Source of the DNA: Rikenellaceae bacterium
GTDB taxonomy: Bacteria > Bacteroidota > Bacteroidia > Bacteroidales > Rikenellaceae
Reading direction: 5' to 3'
Assembly (NCBI GenBank): GCA_020859745.1
Contig: JAJBVQ010000054.1
Span: forward strand, 1-35,038
DNA: 35,038 nt
A program made the translations under genes and the position numbers. Below, one piece after another: positions 23,802 to 32,440 of this stretch (within the stretch, counting starts at the first letter, position 1; the number at the start of each line of letters is the position of its first letter). The notes beneath the pieces are model-generated. The model was not told the origin of the DNA and ran no database searches. It saw nothing but the letters and a program-made list of their open reading frames with translations.

Positions 23802-26495
23802 CTAAAACAACTCCAACTGGTTGCCGCTTTCCACCGCCTCGCTATCATCCGCAACGGCGGTTTCGGCACCCACCACAACTCCGCCCGCATTATCCTGCGG
23901 CTCCCCGGCAGGGCCATCCTCCTGTTCCGGCTCCGGCGCCGCCTCTTTTTGCAACGGCTCCAGCCAGACGACCTCTTCGAGCGTCAGGGTCGAAAGGCGT
24001 TTCCCTTTGGCCCGGTGGCTCTTCACACCGATAAACGCATCGGCGTCCACCACCTCCGGCGAACGGCCGTTGTATTTGCCGCCGTATTGCAACTGGATCA
24101 CCGGGTACTTGTCGTCGTTCATCGTCACGAATTCGTTCTCCGGCTCCACAAACTGCTGCGGCTTCTGGTCGCACTGCTCCGCCTGGAAACGCTTGATATA
24201 GTGCAATCCTTGCTCCTTGTCCATGTAGACCACCGTGTAGATCTTGTCCGTATCGTATTTCTCGATAAAGAGCAGGTTCTCCGGGAAATGCTGCCCGACA
24301 TCGTAATTGGAGGTATAGTACTGCGCATCTTTGGTGAATACCACCAGCCGGTCGTCGCCGGAGAATTCACCCAGCAACTCGCCCCGCTCTTCCGTATTGA
24401 GCCGGTTAATATCGTGGTCGAACCAGATATTCTGCCCGCCCAGCGTCGAGGAACCGCGCTCCTTGAGCACGATCTTGTGGAGGGCATACCGCGAGAAAAG
24501 GTTCCCCTGCGACTGCCGTCCCTTAATGACCAGGTCGCCGAAATTAAGGTCGGTGATGAGTTTCTTGAGCCTCGGCCGCGGCTTGAAGTAGATTTTCAGC
24601 GTTTCGGCCTCGCCGTTCGGGTTCACGCTCATATAGAGCACCTCACTCCCCGGCGTCCCTTTGGTTATGTCATACTCCCGGTCACGCGTAATCCCTTTGA
24701 TCGCACACCGCTTCATCATAATGGCCCCCTTCAGCCCGTCCCGGTACAGCACGTTGTAGATCGTCCGCTCGTCGTTGCGCTTGAACACCCCGATATAGAG
24801 GATATTCTTGCTGAAAAACGCCTTTTCCGAGACCTTGGTGATCGTATATTTTCCCTGTTTATTGAAGATGATCACGTCGTCGATGTCCGAGCAGTCGCAC
24901 ACGAACTCCTCTTTTTTCATCCCGGCCCCGATCCCGTAGAATCCCTCCGCCCGGTTGACATACAGTTTGGCATTGGCCACCACCACCTTCGCCGCCTCTA
25001 TCGTGTCGAAGCTCCGAATTTCCGTCTTCCGCTCCCGGCCTTTGCCGTGTTTCTTCAGGATATTCCGGTAATACGCAATCGTATAATCCGTTAGCGTCGC
25101 CAAGTGATGCTGCACTTCAGCTATCTCGGCTTCGATATTGCGGATCAACTCTTCCGCCCGGAAAGCGTCGTAGCGCGAAATGCGTTTGATCTTGATCTCC
25201 GTCAGCTTGACGATATCCTCGCGCGTCACCTCCCGCCGCAACTGCGGCTTGAACGGCGTCAGTTCCCGGTCGATGGTTTCGAGAACCCCCTCCCAGGTGG
25301 TACACTCTTCGATGGCGTTGTAGATGCGGTTCTCGATGAAGATCCGCTCCAGCGACGACATGTGCCACTCCTCGTTCAATTCCCCCAACCGGATCTCCAG
25401 CTCCCGTTTCAACAAACCCTTGGTATTTTCGACCGAGCGGCGCAGCATGTCGCTGACCCCGATGAACAGCGGTTTCTTATCCTCGATCACGCACGAGTTC
25501 GGCGAAATGGAGACTTCGCAGTCGGTAAAAGCGTACAGCGCATCGATGGTTTTATCCGGCGACACGTCCCCGGACAAGTGCACTACGATCTCGACATTGG
25601 CCGCCGTGTTATCGTCCACCTTCTTGATCTTAATCTTCCCCTTCTCGTTGGCCTTGAGGATCGAATCGATCACCGTCGAAGTGTTCTTCCCATATGGTAT
25701 CTCGGTGATTACAAGGGTCTTTTTATCCTGTTTGGCGATCTTCGCGCGCACTTTGACTGCACCGCCGCGCATCCCGTCGTTGTATTTCGAACAGTCGATC
25801 ATCCCGCCCGTCGGAAAATCCGGATAAAGCACAAACTCCTCCCCCTTAAGGTATGCAATCGAAGCCTCCAAGAGCTCGATAAAGTTATGCGGCAATATCT
25901 TCGAGGCCAGCCCCACGGCGATCCCTTCGACCCCCTGTGCCAGCAGCAGCGGAAACTTCACCGGCAAAGTCACCGGCTCCTGATTGCGGCCGTCGTACGA
26001 GAGCATCCACTCCGTCGTTTTCGGGTTGAAGACCACATCCAGCGCCAGTTTCGACAGCCTCGCCTCGATATAACGGGGCGCCGCAGCGCTGTCCCCCGTC
26101 AGGATATTACCCCAGTTCCCCTGCGTATCGACCAGCAGGTCTTTCTGTCCCAGCTGCACCAAAGCATCCCCGATCGAGGCGTCCCCGTGCGGATGAAACT
26201 GCATGGTGAAACCGATAATATTGGCCACCTTATTATATCTGCCGTCGTCCATGCGCTTCATGGAGTGCAGGATACGCCGCTGAACCGGCTTCAAACCGTC
26301 GTCCAGGTGCGGCACCGCCCGCTCCAGGATCACATAGGAAGCATAATCCAGGAACCAATCCTTATACATCCCGGTCAGCCGGTGTGCGACCGCCTCATCG
26401 GTCAGCCGGGCATATTTCCCGTGCTTCTCAGCCGTCACTTCGGCCACCTCCTCCACCTCTGCGTTCAGAGTCCCGTTCTCGTCTATTGTACTCAT
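23802..26495 (-). CDS. parC: DNA topoisomerase IV subunit A
   Basis: An 897-residue type IIA topoisomerase subunit that cleaves and reseals DNA to decatenate chromosomes. The catalytic tyrosine is Y142 in A-P-R-Y-I-E-A-R. The quinolone region reads H101-P-H-G-D105-A106-S107-I-G-D110: alanine stands where E. coli ParC has S80 and GyrA has S83, and the acidic residue is kept. From memory this is usual in Bacteroidetes topo IV, not an acquired change. The C-terminal domain is a degenerate repeat region. The last 45 or so residues are a proline-, glycine- and acid-rich linker ending Q893-L-E-L-F897. It follows parE by 26 bases. Confidence 0.96.
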   Translation of the reverse strand: MSTIDENGTLNAEVEEVAEVTAEKHGKYARLTDEAVAHRLTGMYKDWFLDYASYVILERAVPHLDDGLKPVQRRILHSMKRMDDGRYNKVANIIGFTMQFHPHGDASIGDALVQLGQKDLLVDTQGNWGNILTGDSAAAPRYIEARLSKLALDVVFNPKTTEWMLSYDGRNQEPVTLPVKFPLLLAQGVEGIAVGLASKILPHNFIELLEASIAYLKGEEFVLYPDFPTGGMIDCSKYNDGMRGGAVKVRAKIAKQDKKTLVITEIPYGKNTSTVIDSILKANEKGKIKIKKVDDNTAANVEIVVHLSGDVSPDKTIDALYAFTDCEVSISPNSCVIEDKKPLFIGVSDMLRRSVENTKGLLKRELEIRLGELNEEWHMSSLERIFIENRIYNAIEECTTWEGVLETIDRELTPFKPQLRREVTREDIVKLTEIKIKRISRYDAFRAEELIRNIEAEIAEVQHHLATLTDYTIAYYRNILKKHGKGRERKTEIRSFDTIEAAKVVVANAKLYVNRAEGFYGIGAGMKKEEFVCDCSDIDDVIIFNKQGKYTITKVSEKAFFSKNILYIGVFKRNDERTIYNVLYRDGLKGAIMMKRCAIKGITRDREYDITKGTPGSEVLYMSVNPNGEAETLKIYFKPRPRLKKLITDLNFGDLVIKGRQSQGNLFSRYALHKIVLKERGSSTLGGQNIWFDHDINRLNTEERGELLGEFSGDDRLVVFTKDAQYYTSNYDVGQHFPENLLFIEKYDTDKIYTVVYMDKEQGLHYIKRFQAEQCDQKPQQFVEPENEFVTMNDDKYPVIQLQYGGKYNGRSPEVVDADAFIGVKSHRAKGKRLSTLTLEEVVWLEPLQKEAAPEPEQEDGPAGEPQDNAGGVVVGAETAVADDSEAVESGNQLELF

Positions 26496-26521
26496 TTATA
26501 TCTCTTTCCGTAATCTACCTA

Positions 26522-28432
26522 TTATATGGCTTCAGCAGCCGTCTCTTCCTCCATGCCGGTCAGCACCTGCGCGTTTTCCAGCTCTTCGATCAGGTCTTCC
26601 TCGATCTTCAGGTTGTCGATAATGAAATCCTGCCGCTCCTGCGTGTTCTTTCCCATATAGAATTCCAGCATATCTGACACCGGGTCGCCTTTGGTGAGCC
26701 GCACCTTTTCGAGGCGTATCCCTTCGCCGATAAACTCCTTGAACTCATTGGGCGAGATCTCCCCCAGCCCCTTGAACCGCGTGATCTCGGGATTGGTCCC
26801 CAGCTTGGCGATAGCCTGTTGGCGCTCCTGTTCCGTATAGCAATACCTCGTTTCCTTCTTATTCCGCACCCGGAACAGCGGCGTCTGCAATATATATAGA
26901 TGCCCCCCTCGAATGATGTCCGGGAAAAACTGCAAAAAGAAGGTGATCAGCAGCAAACGTATGTGCATCCCGTCCACATCGGCATCGGTGGCGATAATCA
27001 CTTTGTTGTACCGCAGGTTGTCCATATCCTCCTCGATATTCAGGGCCGCCTGCAACAGGTTGAACTCTTCATTCTCGTAAACGATCTTTTTGGTCAGGCC
27101 ATAGGTATTCAGCGGCTTGCCCCGCAAGCTGAACACCGCCTGCGTATTGACATCCCGGCTTTTAGTGATCGAACCGCTGGCCGAGTCCCCCTCGGTGATG
27201 AAGATCGCGCTCTCCTCCGCCCTTTCGTCCTTGTCGCCCAGATGAATCCGGCAATCCCGCAGTTTTTTATTGTGCAGCGAAACCTTTTTGGCAAACTCCC
27301 GCGCCTTTTTCTGGATTCCGCTGATCGCCTTGCGCTCCTTCTCCGCCTCCTGTATCTTTTTTAACAGGATATCAGCCGTTTCCGGGTTTTTATGCAAGTA
27401 ATTGTCGAGGTGCTCTTTCAGGAAATCGATCACGAAGTTGCGCACCGTCACCCCATCCGGCGACATCTCTTTCGAACCCAGTTTAGTCTTGGTCTGCGAC
27501 TCGAACACCGGCTCCTCCACCTTGATGCTGATCGCCGCAATGATCGACGTCCGTATATCCGCCGCATCGAAATCTTTTTTATAGAATTCCCGGATCGTCT
27601 TGACAACCGCTTCGCGGAAAGCCGCCTGGTGCGTCCCCCCCTGCGTGGTATGCTGCCCGTTGACGAACGAATAATAGCTCTCGTTATAACCCGTCCCGTG
27701 CGTCATCGCCACCTCGATATCCTCGCCCCGCAGGTGAATCGGCGGATAGAGGAAGTCCCCGCCCACACTCTCGGTCAGCAGGTCGAGCAACCCGTTTTTC
27801 GACACGTAAGGCACTCCGTTGAACTTGATCACCAGCCCGGCATTCAGGTAGGTGTAGTTCCGGAGCATCGTTTCGATATATTCATAGTTGTAGCGGTAGG
27901 AGCCGAACACTGCTTCATCGGCCACGAACTGCACCCGCGTCCCATTCTTCTCACCCGTCGAGTCGGTATGCTCCCCGGTCTTGGAACCCGCCGCAAACTC
28001 GATGGTCCGCGCCTCGCCGTCCCGCGTGCTGGTTATCGTAAAAGTCGAGGACAAAGCATTCACCGCCTTGATACCCACCCCATTCAGCCCGACAGATTTC
28101 TTAAACGCTTTGGAGTCGTACTTGGCTCCGGTGTTCATCTTCGAAGCCACCTCTTCCAACTTGCCCAACGGGATCCCGCGACCGTAGTCGCGAATGGTCA
28201 CCGTAACGCCGTCCACATTGATCTCGATCTGCTTGCCGAAACCCATCATATACTCGTCCAGCGAGTTGTCCAACACCTCCTTGATCAGGATATAGATCCC
28301 GTCGTCGGGCTGCGACCCGTCGCCGAGTTTACCGATATACATCCCCGGCCGGCGGCGGATATGCTCCTTCCAGTCGAGGGTCTGGATATGTTCTTCCGAA
28401 TAGTTGCTTGCTGCCTATTGTGCTGCTGTCAT
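26522..28432 (-). CDS. parE: DNA topoisomerase IV subunit B, with in-frame TAG at codon 6
   Basis: The ATPase subunit of topoisomerase IV, about 636 codons from the ATG at 28432. The GHKL ATPase shows E-V-L-D-N-S-L-D-E and D-Y-G-R-G-I-P; TOPRIM shows I-T-E-G-D-S-A-S-G and D-A-D-V-D-G. The reading before the first usable ATG (28342) is clearly ParE: S-N-Y-S-E-E-H-I-Q-T-L-D-W-K-E-H-I-R-R-R. The natural ATG at 28432 lies 16 bases after plsC, but codon 6 (28415-28417) is TAG: M-T-A-A-Q-stop-A-A-S. No ATG, GTG or TTG lies in frame between the stop and 28342. Starting at 28342 loses the R-R-R-P-G segment that helps bind ATP. TAG ends many neighbours, so recoding is unlikely; a CAG-to-TAG change or sequence error is likeliest. 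Confidence 0.93.
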
Positions 28433-28448
28433 CTCGTATTTTGTTCTC

Positions 28449-29195
28449 CTACTGTTTATCCTTGTAATGGCGCGGCGCGATCGCTTTGTGCGTATCGCAC
28501 ATCAAAGTGTTGAGCGTGTCGCGCAACTCCCTGGCCGGCGCCTTCGAAATCTCGTTCGCGCTGATCGGCGCCAGTATCCGCACCTGAAAGGTATGAGGCG
28601 CCGCAATCCCGCCTTTCCCGAAAGCATCGAACGTCCCGTCGATCACCACGGGCAAAATATCCGCCCCGCTCTGCTGCGCCAGTATCATCGCCCCCTCCTT
28701 AAAGTTATTCACACATCCGGTCTTGGTCCGCGTCCCCTCCGGGAACATAATGATGCTGACCCCGTCTTTCAGATAATCCTCGCATTTCTGCAACATCGCT
28801 TTGGCGCTGGCCGTGCCGCCCCGTTCGATCGCCACGTCGCCGTGCATCCACAGCACCCAGCCGAAAATCGGTATCTTGTACACCTCCCGCTTCGAAACCC
28901 ACTTGAAGTTGAAAGGAAGCACGTACAGCAACGGTATATCGAGCATCGCCTGATGGTTCGACACCACGACATACGACCGTCCGTAGATCACGTTCTCCAA
29001 ACCGGTGACCCGCACTTTCCACCACGGGCAGAGCCGGTAGATGTTCTTCGACCAGAAACGCGACACGTGGTGGCAAACCACCCGGTTGCGGTCGAACAGC
29101 ACGGTCAGGAGCCACACGACGGCGAATACAACGAACATAACGATCGTGAATACGAACATGACGACCTGATAATAAATAGTTTTTAACCTTCTCAT
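28449..29195 (-). CDS. plsC: 1-acyl-sn-glycerol-3-phosphate acyltransferase
   Basis: A 248-residue inner-membrane enzyme that acylates lysophosphatidic acid to phosphatidic acid. It has an N-terminal hydrophobic anchor (about residues 10-33), the N-H-x4-D acyl-acceptor motif as N-H-Q-A-M-L-D, the following F-K-W-V-S-K-R-E motif, and F-P-E-G-T-R for glycerophosphate binding. All four acyltransferase motifs are in order and the length is normal. It lies 23 bases after the GH2-like gene and 16 before parE on the minus strand, ending in TAG. The run-on with topoisomerase genes suggests a shared transcript. Confidence 0.94.
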   Translation of the reverse strand: MRRLKTIYYQVVMFVFTIVMFVVFAVVWLLTVLFDRNRVVCHHVSRFWSKNIYRLCPWWKVRVTGLENVIYGRSYVVVSNHQAMLDIPLLYVLPFNFKWVSKREVYKIPIFGWVLWMHGDVAIERGGTASAKAMLQKCEDYLKDGVSIIMFPEGTRTKTGCVNNFKEGAMILAQQSGADILPVVIDGTFDAFGKGGIAAPHTFQVRILAPISANEISKAPARELRDTLNTLMCDTHKAIAPRHYKDKQ

Positions 29196-29218
29196 AAATA
29201 ATAAATTATATCATTTAC

Positions 29219-31303
29219 CTAAAATTCGGCACGAGCTACATTCCCGACCGTAACCGTCAGTTTACGGTCCTTGCCGACCGACCCGACTCCCGGAATCTGC
29301 ACCTCGGCCGATTCACCCGGAGCCGCAGCCACGCTTACGATCCCCTCTCGCACGACCTTATCGCCCGAAGTCAAATGGTAGGTTACGGTAAACTGTTCCA
29401 AGTCCGTATATTGCAGCCGGTTCTCGAATTTATAAATCCCCTTCGAGGCATCCACCTGCGTAATGGCCACATTGGCAAAAAGCGTGCGCAGCTGTTCGTC
29501 CTGCGACATCGCCGCCAGACCGACTTTCCCATTATTCGCCGCGCTTCGCTGATAGTCGTCCGAAAGGATATACTTCCCGCCCGGAATCCGCGCCGTCAGC
29601 GACATGTCGTTCCAACGCTCCAGAAAAGCCCCCTGCAAACCCGGCGTCGTCCACCACGCCGGATCGAACGTCACCCGGGAAGGCACCAGCGGACGTCCCG
29701 ATCCGTTTACCGCCGACTCCGGATAATCCGGGCAATAAACGTCCGTGTTCCACTCCTTGGCCGCCCCATTATACACGACCGGCCGCGTCCGTTCCTTGCC
29801 TTTGAGCATTAGGTAGCCCTGGTACATGTTGTACCCGTTCCCCGAACGATCGCCCAGCGACCACATGACCACCGAAGGATGGTTCTTATTCCGCTCGTAC
29901 ATCGCCGCGATCCGGGCCAGATAGGCCTCGCGCCACGTCGGATCGTTCGAAATATTCCCGCCTTTGTTCCGGTTGTTACCCAGGCCCCAGGTATTTATGT
30001 CCGCCACATCGCAGACGTAAAAGCCCAACTCATCGCAAAGCTGGTAGAAACAGTACGGCTGCGGATAGCCGTCCGTGCGGATGGCATTCACCCCCGCAAA
30101 TTTCATTTCGGTCAGCATTTGCCGCATCCGGGCCGTATCCACATAATTACCCGTTGCGGGCGTATGTTCCGCCAAATTCACCCCCTTGAAAACCACCGGC
30201 TTCCCATTCACCAGAAATTGTTCGCCTTTAGTCTCGACCGTGCGGAACCCGACCCGGCAAGCCACATATTCGGTGAACCGTCCTTCCCGCTTGATCCGGT
30301 ACAGGATGGTATACAGGTTCGGTTGTTCCGCCGACCATTTCACGACGTTCGGGATAGAAGCGGTGAACCGGATCGTGTCCTCGACCCGCATACCCACCTC
30401 CACATCCCGGAAGTTGCTGTTCACCAGTTTGCCCTGCGGATCGTACAGGTCATAATATACGGTCACCGGGAATGGGTTTAGCAACTGCGTTTTCAGCAGC
30501 ATGGCCGTTTCCAGCAGGCCGTTGGTGTAGGTCGGGTCGAGCGTGGTCTGGACCAGATAGTCCCGCATGCGGATCTTCGGCTGGGCGAACAGGAAAATAT
30601 CCCGGTTGATCCCCGCCAGCCGCCAGTCCTGCCAGTCTTCCAGATAACTCCCCTCGGTAAACTGCGGCACCACCAGCGCCACCCAGTTGCGCCCCTCGCC
30701 CACATAGCGGGTCACGTCGAACTCGACCGGGTTTTTCGAATCTCTTCTGGAAAAACCGACCTCTTTGCCGTTGACATAGACCTTTACGCCCGCCTTAACC
30801 GCCCCGACATGTAGGAAGTGCGCCTTGTCGAACAGGTCGAACGGCACGGTAAATTTCCGGATATAGACCGCCACCGGCGAATCGCCCGGCAAGTGAGGCG
30901 GCCGCACTTCTCCTTTCGACTTGGCGAAATCATAGGCTTTCGAGGCGAACACCGCGCTCCCCTCGCCGCCGTGCCCCTCCAGCTCCCACGCCCCCGGCAG
31001 GGTAACGGTTTCCCATTCCTTCGTCAGTTTTTCCAGAGCGTCCCCGGTGCCCGAGACCTGCCTCGGCACAGCGGATTGCGACGGAAACAGTCTGTAACTC
31101 CACTCTCCGTTCAGCCCGACGTAATACTGCGAGCTGTCGAAATCGTTACGGAACGCATCCCGCTGGTTGCGGTAACTTACGAAAACCGAGCGGGGAAGCT
31201 CCTGGTTCTCCGAGATCACGTACGGGGCGGCATATTTTTTCGGTCCGGCATACGAGCCGTATGTCAGGGAAAGCAATGCGATTGCGGCAAGAAGTCGTTT
31301 CAT
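29219..31303 (-). CDS. Secreted GH2-like protein, predicted catalytically dead
   Basis: A 694-residue exported protein built like the first four domains of a GH2 beta-galactosidase. Signal peptide at 1-20, jelly-roll sugar-binding domain to about 240, Ig-like domain to about 355, TIM barrel about 356-600, Ig-like end. The fold is clear from V-N-G-K-P-V-V-F-K-G-V-N and N-K-N-H-P-S-V-V-M-W-S-L-G. Catalysis is lost: LacZ N460-E461 correspond to D485-R486, E416 and H418 to N437 and W439, H391 to G412, and the E537 nucleophile segment is shortened with no glutamate. It may bind a sugar or protein rather than cleave. The start at 31303 gives a signal peptide; the frame upstream is non-coding. plsC follows by 23 bases. 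Confidence 0.85.
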   Translation of the reverse strand: MKRLLAAIALLSLTYGSYAGPKKYAAPYVISENQELPRSVFVSYRNQRDAFRNDFDSSQYYVGLNGEWSYRLFPSQSAVPRQVSGTGDALEKLTKEWETVTLPGAWELEGHGGEGSAVFASKAYDFAKSKGEVRPPHLPGDSPVAVYIRKFTVPFDLFDKAHFLHVGAVKAGVKVYVNGKEVGFSRRDSKNPVEFDVTRYVGEGRNWVALVVPQFTEGSYLEDWQDWRLAGINRDIFLFAQPKIRMRDYLVQTTLDPTYTNGLLETAMLLKTQLLNPFPVTVYYDLYDPQGKLVNSNFRDVEVGMRVEDTIRFTASIPNVVKWSAEQPNLYTILYRIKREGRFTEYVACRVGFRTVETKGEQFLVNGKPVVFKGVNLAEHTPATGNYVDTARMRQMLTEMKFAGVNAIRTDGYPQPYCFYQLCDELGFYVCDVADINTWGLGNNRNKGGNISNDPTWREAYLARIAAMYERNKNHPSVVMWSLGDRSGNGYNMYQGYLMLKGKERTRPVVYNGAAKEWNTDVYCPDYPESAVNGSGRPLVPSRVTFDPAWWTTPGLQGAFLERWNDMSLTARIPGGKYILSDDYQRSAANNGKVGLAAMSQDEQLRTLFANVAITQVDASKGIYKFENRLQYTDLEQFTVTYHLTSGDKVVREGIVSVAAAPGESAEVQIPGVGSVGKDRKLTVTVGNVARAEF

Positions 31304-31325
31304 GGGCGGACATTTTTCTAAACGA

Positions 31326-31333
31326 CAAATATA
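31326..31333 (-). promoter_or_regulatory. -7 box upstream of the GH2-like gene
   Basis: On the minus strand TATATTTG matches TAnnTTTG and ends 22 bases before the start codon at 31303. No good -33 element is seen. It is the only clear promoter above the GH2-plsC-parE-parC-aroK-prenyltransferase set. Confidence 0.55.
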
Positions 31334-31415
31334 ACGTTTTTTCGGGATATGCCCTACCCTTTCCATCCCGCGGCGACGCGGCGAGACGGTAAAAAAGTAT
31401 TTGTAAAAAAACGTT

Positions 31416-31423
31416 TATATTTG
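31416..31423 (+). promoter_or_regulatory. -7 box for fabD
   Basis: TATATTTG matches TAnnTTTG and lies 24 bases before the fabD start at 31448. TTTG at 31400-31403 is too close (12 bases) for the usual -33 spacing, so only the -7 element is secure. Confidence 0.55.
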
Positions 31424-31447
31424 CCCCTGACTTTAAACTGAAAAAAC

Positions 31448-32329
31448 ATGAAAGCATACGTTTTCCCCGGTCAGGGCGCACAGTTCACCGGTATGGGCAA
31501 AGAGCTGTACGATACCGTGCCGGCTGCCAAGGAGATGTTCGAAAAAGCCAACGAGATCCTCGGCTTCCGCATCACGGACATCATGTTCAACGGCACCGCC
31601 GACGAGCTGAAACAGACCAAGGTAACCCAGCCGGCGGTGTTCCTCCATTCGGTGATCCTGGCCAAATCGCTGCCGGATTTCAAACCGGACATGACGGCCG
31701 GCCATTCGCTGGGTGAATTCAGCGCATTGGTGGCGGCCGGGGCGCTGAGCTTCGAAGAGGGGCTCAAACTGGTGTCGAAACGTGCGCAGGCCATGCAGAA
31801 AGCCTGCGAAATGCAGCCTTCGACCATGGCGGCCATCATCGGGCTGCCGGACGAAGTGGTCGAGGAGGTGTGCGCCTCGATCCCGGAAGTGGTCGTGGCG
31901 GCTAACTACAACTGTCCGGGGCAGTTGGTGATCTCCGGCTCGATCGAAGGGATCGACAAAGCCTGCGAGCAGCTGACGGCCAAAGGCGCCAAGCGGGCGC
32001 TGAAACTGAGCGTCGGCGGCGCGTTCCACTCCCCGCTGATGGAACCGGCCCGCGTGGAGCTGGAAGCGGCGATCCAAGCGGCGCAGTTCACCGCGCCGGT
32101 ATGCCCGGTCTATCAGAATGTGGACGCCAAGCCGTATACCGACCCGGAAAAGATTAACGCCAACCTGATCGCGCAGCGCACCGCTCCGGTGCGGTGGACC
32201 CAGACGGTGCAGAACATGATCGCCGACGGAGCCACCTCGTTTACCGAACTCGGGCCGGGCAACGTGCTGGCCGGACTGATCAAAAAAGTGAACAAAGAGG
32301 CGGTGTGCGAATCCAAAAGCACGCTTTAA
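31448..32329 (+). CDS. fabD: Malonyl-CoA:ACP transacylase
   Basis: A 293-residue cytoplasmic enzyme that moves malonyl groups from CoA to acyl carrier protein, the feeding step of fatty-acid synthesis. The start F-P-G-Q-G-A-Q is typical. The nucleophile is S87 in G-H-S-L-G-E-F-S-A, with R112 and H194 (G-A-F-H-S-P-L-M) matching E. coli S92, R117 and H201. The end has E-L-G-P-G-N-V-L-x-G-L. Length is normal. It appears to stand alone, between a promoter and a strong terminator; other fab genes are not nearby. Confidence 0.97.
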   Translation: MKAYVFPGQGAQFTGMGKELYDTVPAAKEMFEKANEILGFRITDIMFNGTADELKQTKVTQPAVFLHSVILAKSLPDFKPDMTAGHSLGEFSALVAAGALSFEEGLKLVSKRAQAMQKACEMQPSTMAAIIGLPDEVVEEVCASIPEVVVAANYNCPGQLVISGSIEGIDKACEQLTAKGAKRALKLSVGGAFHSPLMEPARVELEAAIQAAQFTAPVCPVYQNVDAKPYTDPEKINANLIAQRTAPVRWTQTVQNMIADGATSFTELGPGNVLAGLIKKVNKEAVCESKSTL

Positions 32330-32350
32330 ACTTTCGAAATGACCGATACG

Positions 32351-32395
32351 GCTGCGGGGTTTTCCTAATGGAAAGCCCCGCAGCTTTGTTTTTTA
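32351..32395 (+). terminator. Rho-independent terminator after fabD
   Basis: A 15-bp stem (GCTGCGGGGTTTTCC / GGAAAGCCCCGCAGC, one G-T pair) with a TAAT loop is followed by TTTGTTTTTT. It begins 21 bases after the fabD stop. Confidence 0.92.
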
Positions 32396-32413
32396 TAATA
32401 ACGCACAAATGAT

Positions 32414-32421
32414 TACCTTTA
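32414..32421 (+). promoter_or_regulatory. Possible -7 box for the PspC gene
   Basis: TACCTTTA is one base from TAnnTTTG and lies 19 bases before the ATG at 32441. TTTG at 32385-32388 is 25 bases upstream, wider than usual. Confidence 0.35.
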
Positions 32422-32440
32422 CCTGTATCAATCACGCCTT

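Noticed and set aside
24900..26495. Acquired fluoroquinolone resistance from A106 in ParC
   Set aside because: I believe alanine at this position is normal for Bacteroidetes ParC, so no acquired mutation can be claimed from sequence alone.
23262..28449. TAG read as an amino acid, to explain the TAG in parE
   Set aside because: TAG is the natural stop of several intact genes here: the M56 gene, gltA, purC, aroK, parC and plsC. General recoding would extend all of them.
31400..31423. TTTG at 31400 as the -33 element of fabD
   Set aside because: Only 12 bases separate it from TATATTTG; the other good promoters in the window use 19.
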